A DNA stretch of 64,000 nucleotides from Gymnorhina tibicen (taxonomy: Eukaryota > Chordata > Aves > Passeriformes > Artamidae). Location of the stretch: assembly GCA_013399875.1 (NCBI GenBank), contig VXAZ01009370.1:876161-940160 (forward strand). The letters run 5' to 3'. This document shows, piece after piece, positions 1-10,517 of the stretch. Positions within the stretch are counted from its first letter, which is position 1, and each line of letters starts with the position of its first letter. A model generated the notes under the pieces. The model saw nothing but the letters and a program-made list of their open reading frames with translations. It did not search any database and was not told where the DNA came from. The position numbers and the translations under genes were made by a program.

Positions 1-3000
1 GTGCTTTAAAGAACTTTTGATAGAAAGGGGTTTTTAAAAGTAATTTTTTATACTTAATTCATAAATACTCTGATGAGAATCTGGTGTTTTAAATGCTTTT
101 ACTGTCATGATTTGTAATAATAATACAGAAAATCTGCCTGCTGCAGACTGTGAATACTTTTGAGAATTCTTGCGGATGTAATTAAAGGTGCCAGTTCTTT
201 AGAAGGAAGGAATATAAGGAAATCACATGGACTTTCAAGGTAAGGGAAAGACATTGTGGGAAGAAAGTAGGATGACAAAGGAGATAATAAATCCTCTGCT
301 CTCCTGATGGAAAAAGAATGTACTCAGCATATGTCAAAGTGTTTTGATATATAATGGAAAACTAAAGGAAATTCAGCAGAGGAAACATTTCACACTTCAG
401 ATTTGTTGCCATGGCAGTCTGCACAGCTGGGTTTGTACCATTAGATCGCTTTCACTTGGAAAAAGTATTGCACGAGATACTCTAGAAATACACAAGTTTT
501 TGCTTATTAAGAAACGACATAAATTAATCTAGGAGCAGGTGTTTCAGATTCATCAGTGCGTTGAGCACTTCACAGCTGCAGGAACTTAGGCAAGAATCAA
601 TTCCTCTCCGAGTCCCCAGCAAAGAGTGGAACTGAGAGTGGCACTTGGGCAGGTTCTGCTTTTCTTGGGTCTTATCAGTCCCGTGCTGCTGCAGTGAAGC
701 TCACGAGGTCTCCAGCCTAGACACTGGGTTGCTTTCATTTTTATGAAGCAGTGATAAATGGGGCATTAGCTATGCACGTACCCACAGCACAAAAATGATT
801 TAATTGAATCTTAGTTTTAAACAAGGAAAAAAAAAAAATGGTGTTACTTCATTTTGAGGTTTCTGGTAGCAGTGTTGTATTTTCTTCACAGCCTTGGGGC
901 CTGTTCTCCTGTTGTGTAGGAGTTGAATGAGTATTTTCTGTGACTGCTCTAAAACATGGTTGACTTCTGTGAAGTCTCTGGATGGACAGATAATGGCAGA
1001 TTCAGGTGCTGTGTCAGCCTGGTTTGTACTGGTGTAAACATCTTGACTTGGTTGTACCTGATCAACCCTTTTTCCTTGCATTTATGTAGTTGCTCACCCT
1101 TCAAAAACCTGTGGGCTTGTGAACTTGCTGCTTATTAACGCACTCAGTTCTCACTGAAGATCCTTCAGTCTGTGTTGTGTATGAGGGGTTTTACTAATTC
1201 AGCTGAGAAACAGCCTTTTTACTGGTTGTATCCAAAAGCTCTGTGGTGGGAAGGGTCAGAAAATCGCTGCTCTGTGCTTGTTCAGAGATGCTGGCTCTCC
1301 TGTTAAAGTAGCAGAAAACACCCTTTAAACACTGTGTGGAAGTCAGGGCATCCTGTCAGATACTAGGCTTTGATTAAATGGTGTAATATTACAACTTCCA
1401 CTTCGATAGTTGCCATTTTCATTTAGTTCTGCCTGAGACTTAAAACTCAGGAGTGCCTTGGACTGAGGGTTTTTTTTAAAGGGTTTAGCAATAATCATTT
1501 TAAATAGAGTTTGCTGTTACTTGCTGTCTTCCTACACTTCACAGAACACTGAAAGGGAACAAATGAATAATTTTGAAACTATAGCCAAGAAAATGTTTTC
1601 GTATATGTAGGGTAAACGAACTGATCCATGGGGAGTAATCTTTTGGTTATGTGCAGTGGTTACTGCAATGAATGTGTTATGAGGTACCTTAGATTCTTAA
1701 AAGCTATGTTTTCTTTGGGATGCCAGAGGTGTGGGTTATTTTATGTTGTTCTGAGAACCAAGAGAATTTCTGCAGGAAGCTGATAGTGGCAGCACAAAGA
1801 AAGGGAAGTTGTCAGGATGTGGCCAGTGTTTGCATTGATCTCCAGGTGCACTGTTGCTCTGTCTCATTAATTGCAGGATTCTTTACCCTGAAAAAACGTC
1901 AGGGGAGATATGTGCCTTTTAGCTTTCATTCCCAGCCAACTTCATGCTGATGAATAATGAGATTTTAATAACGTCAAATTATGGCCTGGAAATTTGACAT
2001 CCAAGTCGTGCAATTTGTTATGTTTTGATTCAGTGAAGCCCCACAGGTTTAATCCTGTCCACAACAGGTTTTTATCAACAAAGCAAAAAAAAAAATTTCA
2101 CACATTTTATTGATCACATACACTTGAACACTTTTTATTGAGAATGTATTATGAGTCAATACTTCCTTTGTGCAGCTTTCCAGAAAGTCATTTCTGTAGT
2201 ATTTTGACATGATAATGGAGTCCACATCTCCTCATTGTAATAGAACCAGGAATTTTCTAGTGGCTGATCACTTTCTTTTATTAACTGAAATTACATCTTC
2301 AGAGACCAACAAAATTTGATTCCGAAATGTAAAGTTTTGAAACCAGGACCTCTACTAAGCTGGTCAACAAGGACCTGTCTTGAGCCAGCTGTGTTAATAA
2401 CTCAAACAGAAGCAGAGCATGACATTTTTGTTAGTTCATTGATTTGACTTAATTAGTGGTTCAGCAAGAGGGCTATAAGCCATAGATCAACTCAAATATT
2501 AAGTTTAATTTTGTGAGAAAATAACACTGTTAATAATGGCACTGAACTAGTGCTTACTTTCTAATACACATTATATACATACAGAAGCATACAGTACACC
2601 TTCCTGTTCAGAGGTTTACATTTAAATGATACACGTTCAGAAATAATTTAATAAACTCTTTGCAGATTCTTTTTACATCAGTAGGCTGATTTTTATCTTG
2701 CATATATACAGTACTTTATTCATATCTATTTAAATGAGTAATAGATAAGCCCCTATTTACAGTCACCAGAAACCTTCAGGTATTTGAAATGGAAAGGCCT
2801 CATTCTTGAGAACTTTGTATAGTGAATTTGTCTGTAAAAGTTCTTCCTAATTTATGATACCTTGTATTTCCTTAAGTATTTTACTGCACTTCCCATCTAC
2901 TGTTCTTTATATAAACATTGCAAAGCTCTCTCTTTTTAGGATACTGCTTTTTAAGAGATACCAGGTGAGGGTGCTGCAATTAAGTTCAGAATTTCCTGAA

Positions 3001-4880
3001 GAGAACAGAAGCCAGGCAGCAGTTCCACAGCACAGTTTCTTTGAGGCAACTAATACATCAAATTAACTTTTAAAAGAGGCTGGGTGGATACCAGTCTTGC
3101 TCATTAAATTATCCAAGTTGTTGTATCTGTGATTGCCATCGCATTTAGTGTTTATCAAGGATACAGGCAAACATCCGTAGCTCTGTTGCAGTAAAAAAGA
3201 TTAGGAAAAAATCAGATTTGGTACCCCACGGGTAAATTACATAAAAATCTGTCTTTCTACATCTCTTAAATAGCAGCTTCCATTTTACTACATAAATTTG
3301 TTTGTAATGTCGAATCACTGAATAAGATTTGGATCATCGTAAAGGAGTCAGTGTGATGAAGTAAACATGAGTATTGAATGGTGTGCAGGTGTGCAGGATC
3401 AAGCAGAGATGGGAGAGAAATGAAAGTTAAATGAATTCTGCAGAGAAGTGAAAACGATAAAGAGAAATGATACAAGAGCCATGATCTGAAACTGGGGATT
3501 TAACATGGAGAGAAAGGAACAGAAATAAAGACAACAGTTCTGTTAGAGACAGAAAATAAGATGTCTTAAGAGAAGGAGGAAATGGAAGTGAGGAAGCAAC
3601 ATGGAAGTCGAAGTTGCGCTTAATGCTGCCTGCTCAGCCGCACCGTTCTGGCAGCGTCCCAGTTCTGAAAGCCTCTATTCACACCAGATAAGCCAGTTCC
3701 TCCCTGCTGGAACTCCTCCTGCATAATGACACAGAATTTCTTTAACAGATTTTACGTGAGGGATTTAATGTGGTGCATTAAGAAACCTAATTTTCCTCAG
3801 ACGGGAAGAAGGAGTCTGTTTGCTTGACAGCTGTAAGGAAAGATTTTGTTCTTAAGCACTTCTGTGTGGAAGGGAGCCTGAATGCTCAAGATGTGTAGAA
3901 ATTCACAGAAAATCTCACAAGGGGGGCAAAACCAAGAAAGCAGCCAGTATCATGTATGTGAGCACAGAGGCACTATAAACGAGTGTGTGAGTTGGACACG
4001 GTGGTAAGGAACAGCTTCATTCCTTAACACAGTTTTCATCAACAGGCTAAAACTGAAAACACCACAGAAATAGGTTATTTACTCCGTAGGCTTTAAGGGT
4101 TAAAAATATTCAATAAAATACGAAAAGCTATTAAAAAAGTAAAGATTAATGGAAAGTCTTCCACCAGGGTGTTGGTAACTTAGAGATGCTTGTATATAAA
4201 GAGGATAAGCAAAGAAGACTATGGGAAGAAATTGCTTGAAGAGAAAAGGTCTGAAAGGTCTCAGATCTGTTCCTCACATGCTTTTCACATAGAACTTTAG
4301 TGTGTGCCTCTGCTGACAGACTAGGACCAGTTACCAGATAAGACTGTGCTCTAAGCAATGGGAAAGGTTCAGTTCTGGTCTTGCTCCATGTTTTTTTTTC
4401 TATACCTGAAGCTCGAAAAGTCACATTTTTTTTTAATGATGTCACGTGGCATTTGAGTTGTGCTGTGACAGATTAAGCAACAAAGTGATGCTGTAGCATG
4501 TATCAAGTGACAAAAATGTCTTGTGGCCCCACACCAGTGGGAGAGTATCAGTTTCACCTGTACCCCCCCCTTCTGTCATTAATGCAACAGCAGCACAAGA
4601 ACAGGTAGTTTTGGGGTCAGTGCTTTGTAGTTTTGTTGCTGTAGCTCTTTAAGTGCTTCCTGCAGCATGTCTGCTTTTCTTATGTATTTCATGTAATCAG
4701 TACAGTTTGGTGATCTGGATTGGATTTCTTCATCCCTACTGTGAAACTCGATTTTACTGTGTATCCAAGAATCCCAATGGAAGGCTTTTTTGAGAGGTCA
4801 GCAAAGAGCTGTTGCTGACTGGGATTCCTATACTGGGGAATTTTATATGGTTTTCAAAACTCCAGTGATGTCCTAGATTA
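1..4880 (+). other. C7orf50 intron, no gene seen
   Basis: AT-rich non-coding sequence taken to be C7orf50 intron, because GPR146 lies antisense at 5.8 kb and a C7orf50 exon lies downstream on the plus strand. Every open frame here is under about 100 codons, dense in shadows on both strands, and without a recognisable domain. I see short A or T runs (for example near 829-838 and 2083-2094) and no clear interspersed repeat. The assignment to an intron is inference from synteny; the upstream exon was not found in this stretch. Confidence 0.6.
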
Positions 4881-4892
4881 AAGAGAGTTTAA

Positions 4893-5825
4893 TTTATTTG
4901 TTGCAAACATATCCCTTGAAAATACAAAATGTTAATCATAAACATATTTATTTTTTAAGATAATTACTCTTGTTACATGAACATATGTGGACCATAACAC
5001 TTAGCCAGACAATCTTTACTAGTTAAATTCTGATTTAACTTTGTAAGCGACTGTGTCCTTCATTTTAATATGTGGAACAAACATCTCTAAGTTCCCTCAG
5101 GATTAGTTAATAAATATTTCTGAATTCCTGAAATGTTTTAGGATACAAACAAAGCACTGGAAAATTAAAACGTATTTTTGTTATTTGTTGTAGCTAAAAG
5201 AAAAATCAGTTTACTACAAAACAGGTTAGTTTGTGTGAGAAAATAATTTCTGAAAATAGTAAATTAGGCTTCTTTTAGAGCGGATTCAGTGATGGAGAAA
5301 GAAATTAAATAATTTAATTTATAATTAACATTTACTATTTGGACATGTATAATTGGATAATATGATCTTCAGTAAAGATCATCTATATAATCTTCATTGA
5401 AAAATGCTATTTACTTCATCAAGGATAGCACTATCACTTCTTTGTACAGAAAACAAGGCAATACCTTTTTCTATACAAGATACAAGGTGCTGTGTCTTCA
5501 GTCAAGACTTCAGTAAACTGCTTAGTGATTTCTTCAGACAGGAAGATCAGAGCCATGAAAACGGAGTCTATCCTTTGTCACCAGTTCAGTGCATACTGAA
5601 GGTATCGGGTGTCACAGGTAATGCAGCACACAGGCCAGAGCCTCACACCACTTCAGCCAGCAACTACTGGAAAATTAAGACTCTTGCATTCACCTGCAGT
5701 GGAAGCTCCTTCCAGCCTCTCGGTTGGGACTCTCTAATGTCTCTGAGAACCAACGCAGCAGTGTCACAGTCCCAGCACTGAGCACCCAGTGCTGCAGCCA
5801 CAGAGCACCAGGGGTCGTGTCACAC
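4893..5825 (-). other. GPR146: Likely GPR146 3' UTR with candidate poly(A) signals
   Basis: This is the sequence immediately downstream of the GPR146 stop codon on the minus strand. Reverse-complement AATAAA hexamers occur at 4893-4898 and 4947-4952, either of which would give a 3' UTR of roughly 0.9 kb. A 125-codon plus-strand frame at 5404-5781 overlaps this UTR and has no recognisable domain. The true cleavage site cannot be set from sequence alone; further hexamers occur near 2104 and 2136, so a longer UTR is possible. Confidence 0.4.
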
Positions 5826-6830
5826 CTATGTCATGACCTGCTGTACGACTGTGCGCTCGTGAGAACACCCCTGGTTCCCACAGTGTATCTTTTTAAGCAA
5901 ACGTCGTAATTTGTTGGGAAAGTTTTTGTTAATGTATCTGTAGAGCAGAGGCATGACAAAGCTGCTGGAGAAAGCCAGGAATTTTGACAAAATCGTGGCA
6001 AAGTGTAATATCTGAATGGAATTTACATCTGGAATTCTTCCTCGTAGGTTAGTAAACGTGCTTACCAAGAGAATAACATAATAGGGTGTCCACAGGGTGA
6101 ACTGTGTACAGACTGTGGCAATCAGAAGCCTGTGCACTGATGGATCCAAGCGCCCAGTGTCCTGATCCAGTGGCGTGGCCTCCTTGCGTATCCGCAGGAT
6201 CAGCGTCAGCGCGTAGAGAACCGCGATGGCGGGCACGACGTACCCGATGAACACCATGATGGCATCCGCTGCTTCCTGGTTCTGCATCTTGGAGCACTCG
6301 ATTATTTTGGTGGACACGTGGTTGCAGACGTAGAACAGGAGAGATGAAAAGCTTGTGAGCATGGCACCGCCCCAGATGAACCCGCAGACGTGTTTGGTGT
6401 TGTACACGCTGGACATGTAAGTCCTGGGCAGAGCACGTTCAATGTAGTAGTCCAGGCTGAGCAGCGTGGTAGAGTACATGGTAACTAACGACGAGACGTT
6501 GAATAAAATAAGGAAGGTAATATAAACTTCATTGTTGGAATTCCAGATGGCCCATTTTGTATTGGCAAGACCTAGCAGGTACATCGGTGCCAGAGTGTTG
6601 ATGATGAGACCGGCGATGGCAATGTTGACAAAGTAAACATCTGGCATAGTCATGGTAGCTTTGTTGTAGAGGTTAACTAGGACCAGCAGGCCATTGTAAC
6701 AAAGGCCAATTGGGAAACATATGATGAGGTAGAGTAGGGAAAAGATGGAAAGCACAAGGTCGAAGTCATGGCAGAGATGCTGGTCCTCACTGTTCTCGGT
6801 ACTGTTGATTAAGGCTTCACAGCTCCACAT
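5826..6830 (-). CDS. GPR146: G protein-coupled receptor 146
   Basis: Complete single-exon coding region of 334 residues ending in TAG, close to the 333-residue human protein. It encodes an orphan class A GPCR of the plasma membrane. In mammals it has been linked to ERK signalling, SREBP2 activity and plasma cholesterol in liver; a proposed role as proinsulin C-peptide receptor is disputed. Seven hydrophobic segments are visible at about residues 25-51, 63-87, 103-126, 147-169, 188-212, 233-257 and 271-298. Family-diagnostic stretches include TMPDVYFVN (61-69), [11 protein letters not shown] (129-139), [10 protein letters not shown] (142-151), FIGYVVPA (194-201) and [12 protein letters not shown] (233-244). 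An N-glycosylation site N9-S-T is in the extracellular tail. The DRY position reads D127-Y-Y, the CWxP region reads LWTP (246-249), and NPxxY is replaced by MPLLY (293-297). The basic tail has Cys317 and Cys322, possible palmitoylation sites. The start has A at -3 and lies 44 bases inside a good splice acceptor. The gene is antisense to C7orf50. Confidence 0.97.
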   Translation of the reverse strand: MWSCEALINSTENSEDQHLCHDFDLVLSIFSLLYLIICFPIGLCYNGLLVLVNLYNKATMTMPDVYFVNIAIAGLIINTLAPMYLLGLANTKWAIWNSNNEVYITFLILFNVSSLVTMYSTTLLSLDYYIERALPRTYMSSVYNTKHVCGFIWGGAMLTSFSSLLFYVCNHVSTKIIECSKMQNQEAADAIMVFIGYVVPAIAVLYALTLILRIRKEATPLDQDTGRLDPSVHRLLIATVCTQFTLWTPYYVILLVSTFTNLRGRIPDVNSIQILHFATILSKFLAFSSSFVMPLLYRYINKNFPNKLRRLLKKIHCGNQGCSHERTVVQQVMT

Positions 6831-6874
6831 AGTGATTTTAGCTTTTGTGTCTTCTTTGCTGGTTACCAGCTTTT
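6831..6874 (-). other. GPR146: GPR146 5' UTR part of coding exon with splice acceptor
   Basis: On the minus strand, a pyrimidine-rich stretch ending in TCTCGCTACAG precedes this segment, a good acceptor with AG at 6876-6875. It puts 44 untranslated bases in front of the GPR146 start codon. An untranslated first exon spliced to one coding exon is the usual organisation of this gene. The splice is predicted from sequence only. Confidence 0.7.
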
Positions 6875-9120
6875 CTGTAGCGAGAGAAACAGTGAAAGTG
6901 TTGTTAAAATGTTACATTGTAAATAAAATGCAAAGTACTGTGAACAAAAGATTTTGAACTTAAAGATTATAACCATCACATAACTGACGTTAATCTAGAA
7001 GAAAGTCAACTGTGATTCAAAATTTCATGAGACTAATACATGTTCTGAAGTTCTAATTTAAATGAAACTAGTGGCAAATTAGCTGATACAGGACGCTCAA
7101 CAGAAGTAAGTTGTAAACTATCTTTAAGTACTGATGTACAGATGAATACTAATGCAATTTTTAAAAAATTGTCAAACAGTACCTTGTATATAGCTGATAA
7201 TACCTAAGGGTAACTACTGAAGAGTGGAAGGATATAAGCTGAAGCACAAATCTTCACAATATGATGGAGAATAGAGATCTCTTAAGATGTTAAATAAGCT
7301 TTACCTTGAAAAAAGAGTTTCTTAAGAGGCACATCCAAGGAAGTATGGTGGATGTGTACTGGATCACTGATAAAATTGACAAAGACTAGAGATACTGGGA
7401 AATGAGGTGTAGGGGGAGGGTTGGTTTTGTTGTTTTTTAAATAGGTCAGTTTGTATTCAGACTTCCAACCTTATAACCATTTAGTTTCAAAAAAACAATG
7501 GACCTCTGTAGTCCAGGGAACCTAATATCAGGGCAGCCTGACTTTCCAAAAAGGCAAGAATCAGCTATCATTTCCTCTCAAAATAGCTCAAATTCTTTAA
7601 AAAGTATGCTACTATCAGCAGTTGTGGTCCAGCCATCTTTGCTTTATCATCAGTAAAGAGATAGCGTTTTAACTGAAACCAAGTGAACTTCAAAGCAATC
7701 GTGTAAAGTCTCTTTCCAAAGTGCAGAAACAAGAAATAATCTCTGAAGTACAACTCAAAACAGGCACAGGTTTAAAATCATGGCTGTTACTCATGGCAGC
7801 CCATTTCAGGGACAGTGTAGAGCTGGTGCAGCAGGTGATTTCCCATGTCACGTACCCTGACTGTCGCACAGTCCCGAGGTTTTGTGTGCTTCCCTTTCAG
7901 CACCTATAGCAAAGTGTAAGTACACGTACCTGGATTCTTTCCAGAGGGAGAGAGCAAGATTTAATCAATCCACAATAAACATTGTGCAATGAAAATGAAT
8001 GCTACTAGACAACATGCTACACTCCATGAACCAGATGGCTAAATTACACCGTGTGGGGTCTGTAAGCGTACGGGTACGTGACTGCATCTCCCTGGTGCTA
8101 ATCCTTTGACTCTTCAGCCATAGTACAGCATTTGTCCCAAAATCGTGTCAACTTCCATGTTTTATTTCCCACTGCAGTTGTTTTGTGTGCGTTTCTCTTC
8201 TAAATACCATAAGCTGAGTCAGAAATCAGACTAAAAATACAGTAATTTGAGCTGGGCAAGCAAATTTTCTTTCCACTGTCCCGTGCTGGATTTTCTCAGA
8301 GAAGTGGCTTCTGTGGCAGCACCAGAAGTTCTATTGTTTTCAAAGCTTGTTTCCACCTTTGTGGGAAAACTTGACTTTTTTGGTTCACTTTCTCACATCC
8401 GTTCTTCAGTTATATTGTTCTTTATGAGTGGACTGTATCATATCTTTATGTTGTCTTTCCATCCTCATTCTATTTTTGAGCACCGAAAACAACCCAGTTT
8501 GTTTTCAGGAAGCATCTGCTGTTTTAAGTTTTTAAGAAAGAAAACGAAAAGCTGTTTTTTTCGCAGTTGAAGGGAACCAAAACTACATCTCACTGAACTG
8601 TTATGACTCGATTCAAGCAAAGCAGCAGACTGGAACTAGATACTGCAAATATATGCATTCTGGTGAGCGCAAAGGTGACTAAGCACAGGCATGGATACAA
8701 TCACGTAATTCCATTATGTAGGTTTATCCTTAAGCATGTAGCTTTGATTACTCCAGACTGAATTACATCAGCCACTGAATAACTTGCCTGTATATTGTCT
8801 CAGAAGATCAACAGTCTTTGCTACCAGGCTTTGGGTTTTACAGAGCCAGGGGGATGTCTGGTTTCACAAGTGGTTTTAGTCATTACCCTTTTTTTTTCCT
8901 TTGCGTCCCCTAAGTGCGGTTAAACGCGACAATTCTGTTTTAACAATAGAAACGGCAGGCGATTCATTGCGTTAAATACTAACCTTAGGAAAACGACAGT
9001 ATTTACCTTTGAAATGAGCAAAAACAAACCCCCAAATTAAAACATTCTCTCAGATTTCCCTGATGACTTTTAAGCTCCCAGGTGAGCCGAAATCTTTCCC
9101 CGTGTTCAATGCCCACTTAC
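6875..9120 (-). other. GPR146: Predicted GPR146 5' UTR intron
   Basis: A 2,246-base interval bounded on the minus strand by the consensus donor GTAAGTGGG at 9120 and the acceptor CTACAG at 6875. It contains only short chance frames, the largest a 107-codon frame at 8247-8570 that uses a non-ATG start and has no recognisable domain. No interspersed repeat was seen. It is also part of the C7orf50 intron on the other strand. Confidence 0.6.
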
Positions 9121-9430
9121 CAGCGAAGGCACTGACCCCGGGCGCCGCGCCGCGCCGCGCAGGCCCCGCTCAGCGCCGCGCACCCGGCCGTGCCCGCTGT
9201 CATTGCGCGGGCAGCTCCGCCGCGCCCGCCTCACTCCCGCCCTGCGNCGCAGGCAGCGGCCCCGCCGCGCTCCGCAGCCTCTCACCTTTAATCCCCGCGC
9301 GGCCCTGCCCCGAGCCGCCCTCCCGAGGCACGGAGCCGGCCGCCGGGTCCCGGCGTGGCTCCGCCGGGGAGCATGGTGCTGGCCCGGCCGGCGTCCGGCA
9401 CCGCGCTGGGAGCCGCTGCCTGCGCTGCAC
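9121..9430 (-). promoter_or_regulatory. GPR146: CpG island with predicted GPR146 promoter and non-coding exon 1
   Basis: A sharply bounded, very GC- and CpG-rich block with CGCCG-type runs near 9142-9162 in an otherwise AT-rich region. GC boxes (CCCGCC cores) occur at about 9225-9230 and 9236-9242. On the minus strand the left edge ends in TTCGCTG followed by the donor GTAAGTGGG, so exon 1 would end at 9121; an alternative donor, AAAG|GTGAGA, would end it at 9286. There is no TATA box I trust, as expected for a CpG-island promoter with dispersed starts. One ambiguous base lies at 9247. Several long overlapping frames here in all directions are artefacts of high GC. A plus-strand donor-like CAG|GTGAGC at 9080/9081 leaves bidirectional transcription possible. 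Confidence 0.7.
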
Positions 9431-10384
9431 TTGTTTTGCCTCTCTAAGTTACTCGCAAGTTTCTGCTTGGCTTGGCAGGCGCCTGGCCCCTCCCTTCCCC
9501 TGTTTACAGCCAGTTTCAAGAAGTGAGAAGGCTGTGCTTGGAGCTGTTGGATCCAGCTCGCTTTGTAGTAGTCTCTGGGTTTTCAGATTTACTGCTTAAA
9601 ATCCGCGGGCGCGCAGGTTTGTTGTGGTTTTGTCATCGGCGCTGGGGTTCTCCAGGGATGCTGCAGAGCCCGTGCCATTCCCTGTAAGCGCAGTCAGCAG
9701 CCGTCGTTCGAGAGCGTGGGCTTTATTTGTAGCTCAGGATGAGTGTATGTAGTTTGGAGGTTTCATTTTTATAGCCTATATATCCTGAACAATCAGTATT
9801 TAAAAATTCCCGTACTACAAAGTGCACAGGTGCTTGCGGTGCTGGCAAACATGAGCCAGCTTGTAAAACAAGGTAGGAAGGAAAGTTTCTGAGCGTTTAC
9901 TTTGAATTTGGAGATTGTTTTAGTGTTGTGAAAAGGCATTACGACATAACCCTCATTTTGTGATGGTGTTAAAAGTTCCATTCTGCTTCCTTTTAAAAAA
10001 AGTTGATTAATCCCATGGATATTTGCATGTCACTTCCAGTTAATGGATGTGAATGTATATATTTTCCACAACCTTAAAACAGATCACTTCTTGAAATAGT
10101 TTTTGAACTGCAGATCGGTAATTTATCCCATACTGAATTTTGTACTGTGGTTGTTCCATTGTTTATATGGAAACTCCTCAGACTAATGAAATAAAGTTAC
10201 TACCTTTGAAGTATGTTTTTAACTGATATCACCAACCAAAACAGAGAGCTGCCTTTTAAAAATAATTTGTCTTATATTTAGAAATTCCAAGGCTTTATTC
10301 CATAGCAAATAAACATCAGTGTAGCATCCCTTATTGAAAAAATAAGCAGGTGTTTATGAAATAAATACCGGAAAAACACTAAAC
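9431..10384. other. Non-coding DNA upstream of GPR146, no gene seen
   Basis: The CpG island gives way to ordinary AT-rich sequence by about 9.7 kb. No coding frame of interest, no recognisable repeat and no RNA gene were seen before the SINE at 10.4 kb. The proximal few hundred bases could carry GPR146 upstream control elements, but I recognise no specific site. Confidence 0.5.
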
Positions 10385-10517
10385 CTGAGATTAGCTCAGT
10401 TGTTTAGAGCATGATGCTGATAACACCAAAGTTGTGGGTTTGATCTCTGTATGGGCCATTCACTTAAGACTTGGACTAGATCCTTGTGGGTCCCTTCCAA
10501 CTCAGAATATTCTGTGA
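10385..10517 (+). mobile_element. tRNA-Ile-derived SINE with CR1-like tail (TguSINE1-like)
   Basis: The first 74 bases (10385-10458) align along their length to tRNA-Ile(GAT). The A-box region reads TTAGCTCAGTTGTTTAGAG, the anticodon arm keeps GCTGATAACACC with GAT at 10419-10421, and the B-box region reads GGGTTTGATCTC, ending in GGGCCA. A CR1 3'-end-like segment follows directly: TTGGACTAGATCC, then GGTCCCTTCCAACTC, then an ATTCTGTG-type terminal unit near 10508-10516. A tRNA head joined to a CR1 tail is the plan of the SINE reported from zebra finch and other passerines, mobilised by CR1 reverse transcriptase. Many C-to-T and G-to-A type changes and a broken acceptor stem mark an old, inactive copy. 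Confidence 0.85.

Noticed and set aside
5404..5781. 125-codon plus-strand frame
   Set aside because: It lies in the probable GPR146 3' UTR, has no domain, and sits in a frame with ordinary non-coding composition.
9063..9599. 178-, 137-, 107- and 76-codon frames in the CpG island
   Set aside because: They overlap one another on both strands, some cross the ambiguous base, and Ala/Arg/Gly/Pro-rich translations are what GC-rich promoter DNA produces by chance.
10385..10458. Functional tRNA-Ile gene
   Set aside because: The acceptor stem no longer pairs, the A and B boxes carry many transitions, and a CR1-like tail follows immediately, so this is a SINE head.
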